Below, piece after piece: positions 33,561 through 44,620 of a DNA stretch of 64,000 bases; the first letter of the stretch is position 1; each line of letters opens with the position of its first letter. Made by a program: the position numbers and the translations under genes. The DNA is taken from contig NC_091247.1 of assembly GCF_042477335.2 (NCBI RefSeq), forward strand, positions 40,351,501 to 40,415,500, given 5' to 3'. Below the pieces are notes generated by a model. That model saw only the letters and a list, made by a program, of their open reading frames with translations, had not been told where the DNA came from and ran no database searches. This DNA comes from Ovis canadensis. Its lineage: Eukaryota > Chordata > Mammalia > Artiodactyla > Bovidae.

Positions 33561-33970
33561 TATGCCAAATGATAGATAAACTCATTTTACCTGGACTGTC
33601 TTCTTGAGCTCTGCAGAAGTCACTGGCTTGTCAGCATGGATGCTCACCACAGTTATTGCATCTTCATGAGACTATCATAGAATCTGATAAAGGGATTTGG
33701 TCCAGATGGTCTCTGAGTTCCCCTGCAGCTCTACCATTTTGCAACTCTGAAAAGAAGAAATACCAAAAACTACTTTACTTCATTTCCAGAAAGAAGGTAA
33801 GAAATTGGCCTTAATGTGATAACATAAATGTTTAAAACTTCTCTTGAAAATAGCAGTTTCAAGGTCCTCTTGTCTAATTGGTCTGTCTTGAGCTTCCATT
33901 TGAAATGGTCTCTTGCCCTGGTATTTCTTGTAGCAAAGTTGTCTCTGTTATCAAGGGCTCTGGTATCATG
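33561..33970. other. No feature recognised
   Basis: About 0.4 kb before the BovB fragment. Nothing recognised. Confidence 0.4.
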
Positions 33971-33975
33971 CCATC

Positions 33976-34099
33976 AGTTCATTTCAGTTCAGTCGCTCAA
34001 TAGTGTCCGACTCTTTGTGACCCCATGAATTGCAGCACGCCAGGCCTCCTTGTCCATTACCAACTCCTGGAGTTCACTCAGACTCATGTCCATCGAGTC
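33976..34099 (-). mobile_element. BovB 3' end fragment (minus)
   Basis: Starts ttcatttcagttcagtcgc and ends gactcatgtccatcgagtca. About 125 bp, strongly 5'-truncated. Confidence 0.88.
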
Positions 34100-34255
34100 A
34101 TACTTGGGTTCAAATTCCATCTTACTGGCTTTGTGACTCACGGCTGGCCTCTTAACCTACCAAGCCTCAGTATCCTCCTCTGTAGGAGGAAGTGGACAGC
34201 TCTGGCATTGGCCTCCCAGGGTTGCTAGGAAGATTAAATGAGTCAATCTGTGCAA
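34100..34255 (+). mobile_element. MIR SINE (plus), between BovB and Bov-A2
   Basis: Contains cttgggttcaaattccatct, then agcctcagtatcctcctctg, then aagattaaatgagtcaatct, in MIR order. Probably continues after the Bov-A2 at about 34431-34460. Confidence 0.8.
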
Positions 34256-34430
34256 AGAGTGAGCGACTTCACTTTCACTTTTCACTTTCATGCATTGGAG
34301 AAGGAAATGGTAACCCACTCCAGTGTTCTTGCCTGGAGAATCCCAGGGACGGGGGAGCCTGTTGGGCTGCCGTCTATGGGGTCGCACGGAGTCGGACACG
34401 ACTGAAGCGACTTAGCAGTAGCAGCAGCAG
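34256..34430 (+). mobile_element. Bov-A2, 5'-truncated (plus)
   Basis: Begins in the inter-unit linker (gagcgacttcactttcac) and contains the complete second Bov-A unit and cagcagcag tail. The flanks tgcaaagagtg and tgcagagtg may be an imperfect duplication. Confidence 0.92.
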
Positions 34431-34460
34431 TGCAGAGTGCAGCCTAGTGCTTGATACAGA

Positions 34461-34985
34461 GATGCTCAAATTCCTGATTTGCGGACCACAGAGCCTCTGT
34501 CTTTACCCTTTGTTGTGTGGAAGCTTAATTTGCATTTTGCTTAGGTGGCTGCTCCGGATTGGTTCCCCTCTGGAGCCTTGAGTCCCCTTCCTTGTCATTG
34601 TCCTAAGCCTCTGCCATAGCTTCTTCCACTATCTGCCGTCTGCACACTCGCACACATTCACATCTTCCTCTTGCTCCTCACAAACCCTCCTATTGCTTCT
34701 TGAAGGTAGAAAAACTATCCTGATGATCCTGAAAGCATTTTTCTCCCAGGTACTGGTTACCAGTCCTTCTCCCTGATGAGACTGTGCTCTTCCCAACAAC
34801 TGAAGTTTGAACAATCGGGATGGGCTTGGCTTCATTCCTTCTCTCCTTTTAGGAAGCACGGAGGTGATGTGAAGGCAACTCTCATTTGTGGATACTGTGG
34901 CCCAGAGAGGCATGATCTATGTCAAGAATGCATGGATGGATGGAATATATAATGTCTAGAGTCAGCTTCATATAATATCTAGAGT
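34461..34985. other. No feature recognised
   Basis: About 0.5 kb, apparently single-copy. The 94-codon minus frame is unremarkable. Confidence 0.4.
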
Positions 34986-34989
34986 TAGC

Positions 34990-35206
34990 TTCTCGGGTGA
35001 CTCAGATGGTAAAGAATCTGCCTGCAATGCAGGACACCTGGGTTTGATACCTGGGGGAGGGGAGGAAGATCCCTTTTAGAAGAGAATGGCTACCCTCTCC
35101 AATATTCTTGCCTGGAGAATTCCATGCACAGAGGCACCTTGTGGGTTACAGTCCATGAAGTTGCAGAGTCAGGCACTACTGAGCCACTCACTAACACTTT
35201 CACTTT
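34990..35206 (+). mobile_element. Bov-tA SINE (plus), diverged
   Basis: Head ttctcgggtgactcagatgg, then B-box-like gggtttgatacctggg, Bov-A body and cactttcac tail. The flanks tagagttagct and tagagtcagca suggest a decayed duplication. Confidence 0.9.
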
Positions 35207-35276
35207 TAGAGTCAGCATAACTCATACTGATATGTATCTTTTTTTCCTAACTCAAGAGTTCGGTCGAGAGATTTAA

Positions 35277-35292
35277 ATTTTTTTTTTTTTTT
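35277..35292. repeat. Poly-T run
   Basis: About 16 consecutive T residues. No element body assigned. Confidence 0.85.
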
Positions 35293-35381
35293 AATTTGAG
35301 GCAGTTCAGTGCCAAGCAGATATCATGAAAGTGGTGATGCTATCAGAAAAATCTCTTTCTTCCATAGCTGGGATTGCGTGT

Positions 35382-35599
35382 GCGTGCTCAGTCGCTCAGT
35401 TGTGTCCTACGCTTTGTGACTCCACAAACTGTAGCCTGCCACACACCTCTGTCTACGGGATTTTCCAGGCAAGAATACTAGAGTGGGTTGCTATTTCCTC
35501 CTCCAGGGGGTCTTTCCAACCCAGGGTTTGAACCTGTGTCTTCTGTGTTTCTTGCGTTGGCAGGGAGATTCTTTACCACTGAGCCACCTGGGAAGCCCT
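35382..35599 (-). mobile_element. Bov-tA SINE (minus), diverged
   Basis: Contains tgctcagtcgctcagttgtg at left and gagccacctgggaagccc at right. Inverted relative to the Bov-tA 175 bp to the left. Confidence 0.93.
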
Positions 35600-36940
35600 T
35601 ACTTGGGATTAGGTGAACCATTTTTCCCACTAAGGGAGCACAGAGAAGTGGAGGATCAGAGCACCTCCATGCTGATCCTTTTATATGGACCACGGCCTCC
35701 CTGGCCCTGGTAAGAGCTGGAATGTCTCTGCTGATACCTAAGCCAGAGGATCTCAGACATTGGGATTTTATTACCCAGCAAAACAGGCATCACACAAATT
35801 TGGCAGTTAATAGTTAATTTTTCTGGTAAGGATATTTACAAAAAAACAAAATCAAACTGGAAAAACGAAATTTAATTTAGAATCACAGTCATTTCACAAA
35901 AGAAAGAACGTCTTAATATCAAAAGTAGGACAAACATAACAGGACTCTCCTTTAACTTGAATAAATTTAGCCTTATAAAGAATTGATTACAATGTCCTTA
36001 TTTTTTAAAATGTGCCCTGAACTGGGAAAAATGTTGGTACGAGCTAGCACCTGTCCATGGCCTCATGTTTGAGTCATGCAAGGACACCAATAAGTGCAAG
36101 GAAGAAAATGATTGAGATGAAATGAATAAATTAAACAGAAGTTCCACTGTGTCTTTTAGACAAAGTAGTATTCAAACTTTCATCTTGTTATATTTTGAGT
36201 CTCCAGTTCTTATCGCTTGATTAAAATATTTCTGAATAATGCATTTAAAATAGTGAGATAAATTCATTTTCCATTGACAAAAAGGCCAGTGACTTTTCTT
36301 CAGTTTATAGTTGCTTAGAATGGCCTCTGCAGTCCTTATTGAGAGAGTTCTTGAGCATAGCCTGCTGGTCCCATTTGCATGCTAATCATTTCTGTAATTG
36401 TTCTCCCCAGCTCCCGTCAAACATGGTAGGAGGCAGCTCTGAAATTAACTAAGGTTTGCAGAGTGGGGCCATGCCAGTTGGGGGCCGGGTCACGTGGGCA
36501 TTGTGGAGCTGTCTGACTCTCCACTGCACTCTGCCCTGTGACCCCATAATGGAGAATTCTGGTCCGTGTGCAGGTAAAATAGCCTTGATTGTAACACAGA
36601 GCTCATGGTGCAGGTCAGCCAGGGGTTATTATTGTCAAAATGGAACAAGAGAAGTTTAATTTTGTCTTATGTTTAGAGGAAAGTAGGAGCGATGCTAGTG
36701 ACCAGGCAGCTGGTGTTGGGTTATGTATTGATATTTAGATTGTATGCCATAAAATGCTTCTCTCTGTGTGGGTCACTAACACGCTGAGAGGAAGGAGAAG
36801 GGGGAGAGAGAAAGAATGAGAATGTTCCTAATTTTAACCAAAGATGTGAACACAACTAGAAGAGCAACTGTTGTATTTACTCACGTATTATAGAGTGAGA
36901 CAACTCCAAGGAAACACAGACATCGCCAAGGAACCACAGA
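35600..36940. other. Repeat-poor block with octamer-like motif
   Basis: About 1.3 kb without recognised repeats. 36370-36400 contains catttgcatgctaatcattt, an ATTTGCAT octamer core fused to a second half-site (ATGCTAAT). Motif reading only. No coding signal recognised. Confidence 0.4.
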
Positions 36941-36944
36941 CATC

Positions 36945-37020
36945 TCTTATCCTTACTCTCAATTTCTCCAAAATGGACTAAAGATTCAGGGAAGTTTAAT
37001 GACTTGCCCAAGGTCATACC
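36945..37020 (-). mobile_element. MIR fragment (minus)
   Basis: Contains tctccaaaatggactaaag, then tgacttgcccaaggtcata, the reverse MIR core. Confidence 0.7.
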
Positions 37021-37035
37021 CTTGGAACAGGGTAT

Positions 37036-37250
37036 GCATGCTAAGTTGCTTCAGTCATGTCTGACTCTTTTTGACCCTATGGATTGTAGCCCACCAGGCT
37101 CCTCTGTCCATGGGATTCTCCAGGCAAGAACACTGAGTACTGTGCCCTCCTCCAGGGGATCTTTCTAACCCAGGGATTAAACCCATGTCTCTTATGTCTC
37201 CTGCACTGGCAAGTGAGTTCTTTACCGCTGGCACCACCTGGGAAGCCCCT
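37036..37250 (-). mobile_element. Bov-tA SINE (minus) with imperfect duplication
   Basis: Complete element, head at right (gcaccacctgggaagcccc). Flanks ggaacagggtat (37024-37035) and gaaacagggtat (37251-37262). Confidence 0.93.
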
Positions 37251-37261
37251 GAAACAGGGTA

Positions 37262-37440
37262 TAGAGCTGCACTACCCAAGAGGGTAGTCATTAGCCACAC
37301 ATGGCCATTTAAATGGAAATTGGTCAGATAAAATGAAAACTTCAGCTCACTAGCCACATTTCAAATGCTCAATGGCCACTATATTGGACAGCACAGAAAG
37401 AACATTACCATGGCTGCAGAAAGGTCTATAGATAGTGCCA
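37262..37440. mobile_element. hAT/MER-type DNA transposon relic
   Basis: Contains gagctgcactacccaagag, then actagccacatttcaaatgc and atattggacagcacag, the vocabulary of a short non-autonomous hAT element. Family name withheld. Confidence 0.65.
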
Positions 37441-39385
37441 TTCTAGAGACTCTAGGTCCAAGTTCTTTCCATTATTACACTAAGATTCCCCCTCTATCTT
37501 ATGTACTCGATCTGTATGTATAATTCTTGTGTAGAGGGGGAAATGCATATTTTAACAATAATTTAAGAATAAAGTCAAAGTCTCCTATTCTCACCCATCT
37601 TTGAAAATAGGAGCAACTTGAGTGATTTTCGTAACTTTTCTAGGATTGGCACTTACCTGTAAGCATTTTTCCCATCATGCAGAATTATTGGAGTCTGGTT
37701 TAGCAATGTGGTTGCTTTGACTTCAGGGTGCAACTTTTCCTTTAAAGCTAATATTGATCTAACAGTGAATTCTTTAGAAAACTCATACAGCTCCTTGAGG
37801 AAACATTGGCCAAGGTGGTATGGTGTCACAGATGTCTGAGGGCTTTAAATTAACACCATAAATCTCAGGATTATGGGGGGAAGAATGAGCAAGTTTACTG
37901 TATGTCTCCCATCTGGCTGTGTTTCAGGCAACCGCCTAACTGGCAAGGGGAGTGGTAGGTATAAGAGCAGACATTCAGGTATCAGAAAGTATTTAATCAA
38001 GAGTCTGTTTGGTACCTTTACCCAGGGACTCTATTTCAAATGGACTTTTCTTATTGTGATCAACCACAGGACATCACGCTGTTGACAGCAGTGGGAGACC
38101 ACAAGCCCAGGCTGTGGAGCCCACGTTGACGTGGGGCAGGGCTGAAGGGATGAGGTCAGGTGGATATCATAGGCTGAGGAGTCCTGAATTCAGGGACATA
38201 ATAGCTCCCCAGCAGGATGTGGTTAATGAGATATACTGTCCTCTGTTCCTATGGCAGTTAGGGTTTGCTACTGCCTGTTAGGTGTAGGCAGCCCAGAATC
38301 TTTGGGTGTTGAGTAACTGGGGTGAGAACTGTGTTCTATCTGACTAACTTAATCTCTGTCTGTTATTTCTTACACTGTCCAGGACATGTGATAGTATATA
38401 TACATATTTTCAGAGCAGTGTAGAATCCCAGTGTTTGAAACTTGAAGGTGACACTGAGATGGTCCATGGGCTTTTATAACTGTGGTCCATGGACCAGAAG
38501 CATCATGCGAAGGCTTGGTAGTAAAAGAATCAGTTTGGGCATAAAGATTATTTTAAAGTGAAAACATTTGAGATCTTACTTGATAACTAAACTAGAGCTT
38601 CCAGAAAATAGAGCTGCCATTAACTCCCTGCTAAGGATGTTCCCTTTGAAGTCTAGGTAGGAGACACACCAACTGCCCATTCCAATTAGCATTAAAAAAA
38701 AAAAAAAAACCCAAGAGAACCATTCATACTTTCCCACTGAAGCCCTAACCTTTCACCTGCTTTTTGTTTGTTTGTTTGTTTTTAATTTGGTAAACCAACT
38801 TTTTCCTGTAATTATTCATTCGGCTACTCATCCCCTATTTGATTCAGATATGGAAACCTAGATGGTTCATTCACCCTTTTGTCCCCAAGGTAACATCATG
38901 ATGCCTGGCCTTAAAAGACCCTTCATGAGTGTTTTCTGAGTGAATACATGAGAAGTAACTTTCTGGTAATAACCAGAGGTAGGAGATGAGTTGCCTGGCT
39001 ACTAGTCCAGGTCCTTTTCCTTTAAATAAGGCCAGAAAATCATGATAAAAAATAAATGCGAAAAAAAGAAAAAATATGTGTGTGTCTGAGCAGAGATTTA
39101 CACTGGTTCATGATAAATCCACTTTTTTGGCAGAAGAGCCATTCTGAGCCCTCAGATCCTGTCTGTGGCAGACATCAGTCAGGGCTGTTCCTCAGTACTT
39201 CTGGTTCTTTCCCTCCAGGCCCCTGGTGAATGGCACTTCCCCAGGCTTTTGAGGTTAGGCATGGCCATGCCACTTACTTTGGCCACTGAGTGGAAGTGAA
39301 GTAACTGAGCAGAGTCCTCTGAGGTCTTTCTGGGACAGACACCCCCCACCCTCCAGTATCCTCTGCCTGCTTCTTGTTTGTAGAA
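37441..39385. other. Mostly unrecognised 1.9-kb block
   Basis: Contains an A-run at 38694-38710, a (TTTG)n run at 38762-38784 and a weak ancient-repeat patch around 38880-38960. No coding signal. Confidence 0.4.
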
Positions 39386-39440
39386 AAGCTGAAACCATCA
39401 CAATATTGTAATTATCCTCCAATTAAATTAATTAATTAAA
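39386..39440 (+). mobile_element. L1 3' terminus fragment (plus)
   Basis: Contains gctgaaaccatcacaatatt, then taattatcctccaattaaat and an A-rich end, the last 50 bp of a ruminant L1. Confidence 0.65.
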
Positions 39441-39454
39441 AAAAGAATTAATGA

Positions 39455-39975
39455 TTGGAAGAATGTGAACACATTTTGGTTATTTTTCATCAGTTGTTGG
39501 AAATTTGGACAATTTCTACCTTTTGGCTATTATAAATAATGCTGCTGTGAATATTAGTGTGCAACTCTTCATTTGAATGTATGTTTTAATTGCTTTTGAG
39601 TACATGTCTGGGTGGAATTGCTGAGTCATGATGCTTAATATTCTGAGGAACTATTGCCCAAAGTGGTTGTATCATTTTGCATTCCCATTAGCAATGACGG
39701 GGCTCCAATTTCTCCACATCTTCACCAATGCTTGTTATTATCTGTCTTTTTGATTATAGCTATCCCAGTGCATGTGAAGTGGTATTTCATTGTGGTTTTA
39801 ATTTGCATTTCCCTAATGACTCATGATATCAAGCATCCTTTCATCATTTCATGTGCTTAGGGGCCATTTAAGTATATTCCTTGGAGAAATGTCTGTTCAA
39901 CTCTTTTGCCTATTTTCAACTGGATTATTTGGTTATTTCTTTTATTGTTGAGTTATGCAAGATGACTTTATAGGT
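39455..39975 (-). mobile_element. L1 ORF2/3' UTR fragment (minus)
   Basis: Antisense L1: ggctattataaataatgctg, ggtggaattgctgagtcatg, tttctccacatcttcaccaa, taatttgcatttccctaatg. About 0.5 kb, diverged. Confidence 0.88.
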
Positions 39976-41299
39976 GGGAGATTCATTTCAGTAAGACTAG
40001 ATTTCAGTTTTTTATCCATCAAGGAGTGGGTACCACTTCTATTTTCTGTAGGATTCTGAGAGCTGGTTAAATTTGCTGTATATTTACTCCCTTCCTTGAG
40101 GTAAATGCTTAAAAATAGGATAAAAGCCAGGGAATTCTAAGTTGAAACGGAGAAAGGAAAAAAAAAAAAAGATTTGGGAAGTTTAGTCTGCAGTGAAGAA
40201 CTTTGTCATTACAAAGGTTTTGGAGCTTTCTTCTCTTTGCAGAGAAAGAAGCTTCTTTTAGGATTCATAACATTAGCCAAAGAGGAAAAAACTTTTTTAG
40301 AAAAAACTTTTCCTCCCTTTTCCTTCAAACAATTCTTTGTGAGATCTGTGATTTGTTCGTTATTGCCTTTAATGGTTGAACTCTGGATACAAGGGTTGAA
40401 GGTTTTAAGTTGAATCAGTCATTCATCTCCTGCGGAACAGATTCCGTCTTTGTTACCTGGACCAAAGCCTAGTCTTTCCTCCCGACTATGCAAATCTAAA
40501 GCAGATAAATGTGAGCTATCAGGAGCCAATTTGCTGGAAATCTTCCCCTTAGTAATTGGCTTCATATTTCAGCTCTTAGAAAAAGTCGTGTCTCATTATC
40601 ACCCCTGCCTTCTCCCCCAAGGCCAACAGAGAGAGAGGTAGGGTCCACTGGCGACAAAGAAGGGGAGAGAATGAAACTGCGGATGAATTATTGTTTTCTT
40701 TCTCTCTACTGGCTTTATTTCCAGGTGCCCCCTCTCAGTCATGCTTCTTCAGAAAAGCATCTCATCAGCTGGCTGGGGCCTCCTTGGCAATGGTAATCAT
40801 GTCCTTCCCACCCCAGGCTCACTTTACCAAGATAGGAAGTGACAGGCAGGGAGACCTTCTGCTCCTGAGTTCTTGGGAGGGGAATACAGAGCATTATATC
40901 AGACACTGCCATCAGGCTGGCTCTTTGGGGTTGCATTAGGCAGTCAAGCATTTTGCTGCCTGCTGAATGTCATCTCATTTAACATTTTGTTAAACAGCTT
41001 CTAAAGGTCTTAACAATATGACAGATGGGCCATTGACTAGGTACTTAGGAGCTAAGTACCAGTTTGGCTGGGCTGGATTGTGTTTATTGTTCATTAAGTG
41101 TTATTTAAAGAACCCAATCTTGATGCCTCCCACCCCCTGCCCACACCTCAATGCACACTTTCTGCGGGACACCAGGGTGTCACATTAGAGGCCTCTTTCT
41201 ATAGAAAAGCTCAGTGGAAAGGAAAGGATGGAGAGAGGCTCAGGAAGGAGAAGAAATGAGAAAACAGGTGGAAAGAAGTGGAAGGAGGCAGAAAAAAAG

Positions 41300-41300
<1 letters not shown>
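39976..41300. other. Repeat-poor block, no gene recognised
   Basis: About 1.3 kb with short frames (63-82 codons) and no domain. A 12-A run begins at 40158. An ATGCAAAT octamer occurs at 40488-40495. One such 8-mer is expected about once or twice by chance in a window this size. Confidence 0.4.

Positions 41301-41346
<46 letters not shown>
41301..41346 (+). repeat. (TG)23 microsatellite
   Basis: Uninterrupted TG dinucleotides over 46 bp, likely length-variable. Confidence 0.98.
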
Positions 41347-41347
<1 letters not shown>

Positions 41348-41697
41348 TGAGGAGTAGCTGGAAGGGTTATGGTTCAAAGGCAAACGTAACAGCCCAATGA
41401 GACAGAGCTAAGTGGATTTCTTCTGCAGATGGCAGGCCCTGTCCCTCTTGGCTTTTATTCCGGGGAGGGTCCCCCTCCACCTTGTTCTCAAATTCAGAAG
41501 GAGGGAAGAGGGCTCTGTGCACTGAGAGTTACTTCTTCCACTGACCACAGCCAGCATTATCCTCGCTTGTATGGCTATTGTCTTCCCAGGTCACTCAAAG
41601 TGATACAAAGACAAAAATACTCTTCACCTTTGTTTTCCCCAAGAAGATAACAATGCCTGGTATAGAAGAAATACTATGTGACTTGTTTTTGACTGAT

Positions 41698-41747
41698 TGT
41701 GAACTTACTCTGTGCAGCACAGTGTGAACTTACTCTGTGCAGCATAG
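41698..41747 (+). repeat. 25-bp tandem duplication
   Basis: Two adjacent copies of a 25-bp unit beginning tgtgaacttactctgtgcag. They differ at one position (cacag against catag). Confidence 0.96.
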
Positions 41748-41893
41748 TCCGGTCTTTGCAGTTAAGAGGTAAACTGAGGCATATGAAAAATTTTAGTTTA
41801 TTTGAGTAAAAATCAATTTGGCTTGGGCAGTACCAAACTGGAAATGGGTAGGAGCACTCCAACAGCAGGAGCCAGGGAAAGCCTTTGTTGATT

Positions 41894-41912
41894 AAAAAAA
41901 AAAAAAAAAAAA
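41894..41912. repeat. (A)19 homopolymer
   Basis: Nineteen A residues, at the edge of the LTR-like block that follows. Confidence 0.95.
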
Positions 41913-41929
41913 GCACAAGGTTAGAGTTG

Positions 41930-42430
41930 TGAGTTGTTTTATTGGGGCAAAATGAAGACTGCAGCCTTGGAGACAGCACCTCAGATAGCACTGAGAAACT
42001 GCTCAGGGTAGGCAAGGCAAGGAGCTAGGATATAAAGGAGTTTTGCAACAAAGGGCAGGTAGTTAGGAATGTCAAAATATTAATTTAATAAATCAGATAT
42101 GTCGGGTTAAGGAATTTAGCACTTTTCTATGTATGGGAAGATGCAAGAGTCTGGGATTACTGAAATCATTCCTTTGATATGCACATCAGCTATCTGGGGC
42201 CAGAATCCTGTGTTTTCACCTCCTGAGTTTCCTCAGGGCTTACCTTAGGGAGTGGTTGCAGGGAGTGGCTGCAGTCTTGTATCTGCTAGGCAGGTATTCT
42301 TTTCAGTCCCGAGTTTTCTCAGGGCTCACTGGCTCACATTGGAAGGCTGCAATGGCGGATGACTGTGACATCCTTTATTTACTGATATAGCAGGAAATAT
42401 TCCATTTCACCTTATATAGAGAAGGTACAG
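41930..42430 (-). mobile_element. Probable ruminant ERV-type LTR-like repeat (minus)
   Basis: Contains attggggcaaaatgaagact, then tatgggaagatgcaagagtc and tttcctcagggcttacctta, a sequence I associate with a common cattle endogenous-retroviral repeat. Family and ends are not certain, and similar sequence may run on to about 42650. Confidence 0.45.
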
Positions 42431-42689
42431 AAGCAAAGAAAGGAGCCTTTTGATTGGTTATAGCTTGTGATGGGTGGTCCTTAGATTTTGGTTTCATTAC
42501 CTTGAGACATTTGTAGGCTTAGGTTTTGGTTGGCTTACATAGGTCATGGAGCAGGGGCTGAATATGCAGAAGTGAGAGAATGCAGAAATAAAGTAAAACA
42601 GTCAAGAAAATAATAGTTCAGCATCTTAGTTCATCCTCAAGGGATATGTATAACAGTCTGCCGTGTATCTTTGAGTTGTTCTGCAGGAG

Positions 42690-43025
42690 CTAAGATACTC
42701 TATCCAGGAGGAGGGTGGGTGACCCCAAGCTGACCACAAGCACATAGACCCCAGGTTGGTTGGAATAAGATTCCGCAAATATCACCCTATTACCTCACTA
42801 TCAACCAATCAGGATAAAGTCATTCCCCTGTAACCCTTATCCCAACTGTTGCCTTTAAAACTAAGCCCTTCCCTGAAAGTCACTGGGGGTTGGGTCTTTC
42901 AAGCATGAGCTGCTCGTACTCCTTGCTGGGCCCTAAAGTAAATGCTATACTTTCCTTCACCACAACACAAATTGGCTTTGCTATGCAGTAGGTCACTAGA
43001 CCGATGTTTGATCTGCTTAACTGCC
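42690..43025 (+). mobile_element. Probable solo ERV LTR (plus)
   Basis: LTR-like order: caatcaggataaagtcattc, a TTTAAAA promoter-like box at 42854-42860, gggttgggtctttcaagcat, gtactccttgctgggccc, ctatactttccttcaccaca, then ttggctttgctatgcag. This resembles R-U5 of cattle ERV LTRs. No gag, pol or env beside it. Confidence 0.65.
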
Positions 43026-43570
43026 TAAAAGAATTTATATCTGATCCTGTACCAAGAAGAGAACATTATCAGAGACAAGTTTTTATGCTGGAAAGATTTA
43101 TCTGTGCGGCAAACATTTATTAACCAAACATTTTGTTTTTTTCTTGTCATTTGTGAATTGTCTTGCCTCAGATCTTTACCTGCTTCTTAGTTCAGGATGG
43201 GTGTATAAAACTCCATGATGGAGAGAGCCCCCTGGGAAGGTTAGTACAGTGACCTGGAGCAAGGGACAGAGAGCCTGAGCCAACAGAGAGGAGGGCAGGC
43301 CTGAACTAACCAGCACTGACCTTTGGAGATCATGCTGGTTCCTACTGACATGTGTTGTGCCAAAAACATAGTCTCATATTTGCCAAATCAGAGTCCATCC
43401 TTTTGATTTGCGGAAGCTAAAAATGTCACATCATTACTGGCTTCCTTCTAGATTCACTAGAAACCAATGAATAATTATTGGATAAAATAAATATATTTTC
43501 ATGAAGCAGAAGTTATTCACGCATATTTCAGGGGATGGTCTTCTCTGAATAGGTTTCTGTTGCCAGCTTG
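43026..43570. other. No feature recognised
   Basis: About 0.5 kb, apparently single-copy. No coding signal. Confidence 0.4.
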
Positions 43571-43576
43571 ATTGTG

Positions 43577-43813
43577 CTGTCTTGTGCTTAGTCACTCTGT
43601 GGTGTCCGACTCTTTGTGGTCCCATGGACTGTAGCCTTCTATGGAGAAAGAAGAAGACTTCCTTCTCTGTCCATGGAATCTTCAAGGCAAGAATACTGGA
43701 GTGGGTTGCCATTTCCTACTCCAGGGGATCTTTATGACACAGAGATCGAACCCTCATCTCTTGCATCTCCTGCATTGGCAGGCAGATTCTTTACAACTAG
43801 TTGCCAGCTGGAA
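43577..43813 (-). mobile_element. Bov-tA SINE (minus) with unusual internal insertion
   Basis: Recognised from gcttagtcactctgtggtgt and gcattggcaggcagattc. In place of the usual ccaccaggctcct there is a near-palindromic segment at about 43639-43667 (gagaaagaagaagacttcct, then tctc). Confidence 0.88.
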
Positions 43814-44095
43814 GCCTGCTGGAATGATTGGACTCAAATAAATATTGTAAGAATTTACTAAGACAATGTCATAAATTGAGTAGAAATTACATTCCCATTT
43901 CCTTTCAGTTTCTTGTGACCAGGAGCTTGAGATGTTAGCTTGAAACTCACATTTTATAATCTCTTTGTTAACTGATGGGTATTGTGCTGATATTCCTGTC
44001 ATTTGTGAAGTGGAATTCTTCTTGGTGGCTGAGTTTAAGTTTTATCTGTTGGTGGACAATTCCTTTCCTCCCTTCCAGAAAAATTTTTTCTTGTG
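43814..44095. other. No feature recognised
   Basis: Short single-copy gap between a SINE and an L1. Confidence 0.4.
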
Positions 44096-44099
44096 GACA

Positions 44100-44358
44100 T
44101 TTTTTTTTTTTGAATTGAGTATAGTTGATTTACAATGTTGTGCTAATTTCTAATGTACAGCAAAGTGATTCAGTTCTACATATATATGTGTGTGTATGTA
44201 TATATGCATTCTGTTTTAATATTCTTTTCCAACATGGCTTATCACAGGATACGGAGTAGAGTTCCCTGCATTGTATAGCAGGATCTTCTTGTCTATCCAT
44301 TCTATATAAAATAGCTTATATCTGCTAACCCCTACCTCTGACTCCATTTCCCTTCCAT
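44100..44358 (-). mobile_element. L1 3' end (minus)
   Basis: Starts with T12, then tagttgatttacaatgttgt, agcaaagtgattcagttcta and atcacaggatacggagtaga. 5'-truncated. Confidence 0.9.
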
Positions 44359-44364
44359 AATTAT

Positions 44365-44620
44365 TAAGTGCACCCACCAACACTTAAAGCTCAGTGTTAG
44401 CTCTGTGTCAAATATAAAGAGATATCACAAACGTACCCTAACTTTAAAATGCTCACAATTCAGTTAAGGCATAGGCACAGAAAGAGTTAAATAATAGAGC
44501 AAGATAAGTTGTCACTCGGCACAGGCTGTACTTGCTATGACCTCACAGGAGGAGATGGAAGGATGCTGTGGGGAAATGATGTCTCAGGGTAAAGACATTC
44601 TTGAGGCTGGCCTTGTGCAA
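44365..44620. repeat. Possible ancient repeat
   Basis: Resembles the unnamed old repeat at 15440-15900 (aaatgctcacaattcagtta, then gagcaagataagttgtcac). Low confidence. Confidence 0.3.

Noticed and set aside
40488-40495. ATGCAAAT octamer as a promoter element
   Set aside because: A single 8-mer is expected by chance once or twice in 64 kb. No TATA box, CpG island or exon nearby.
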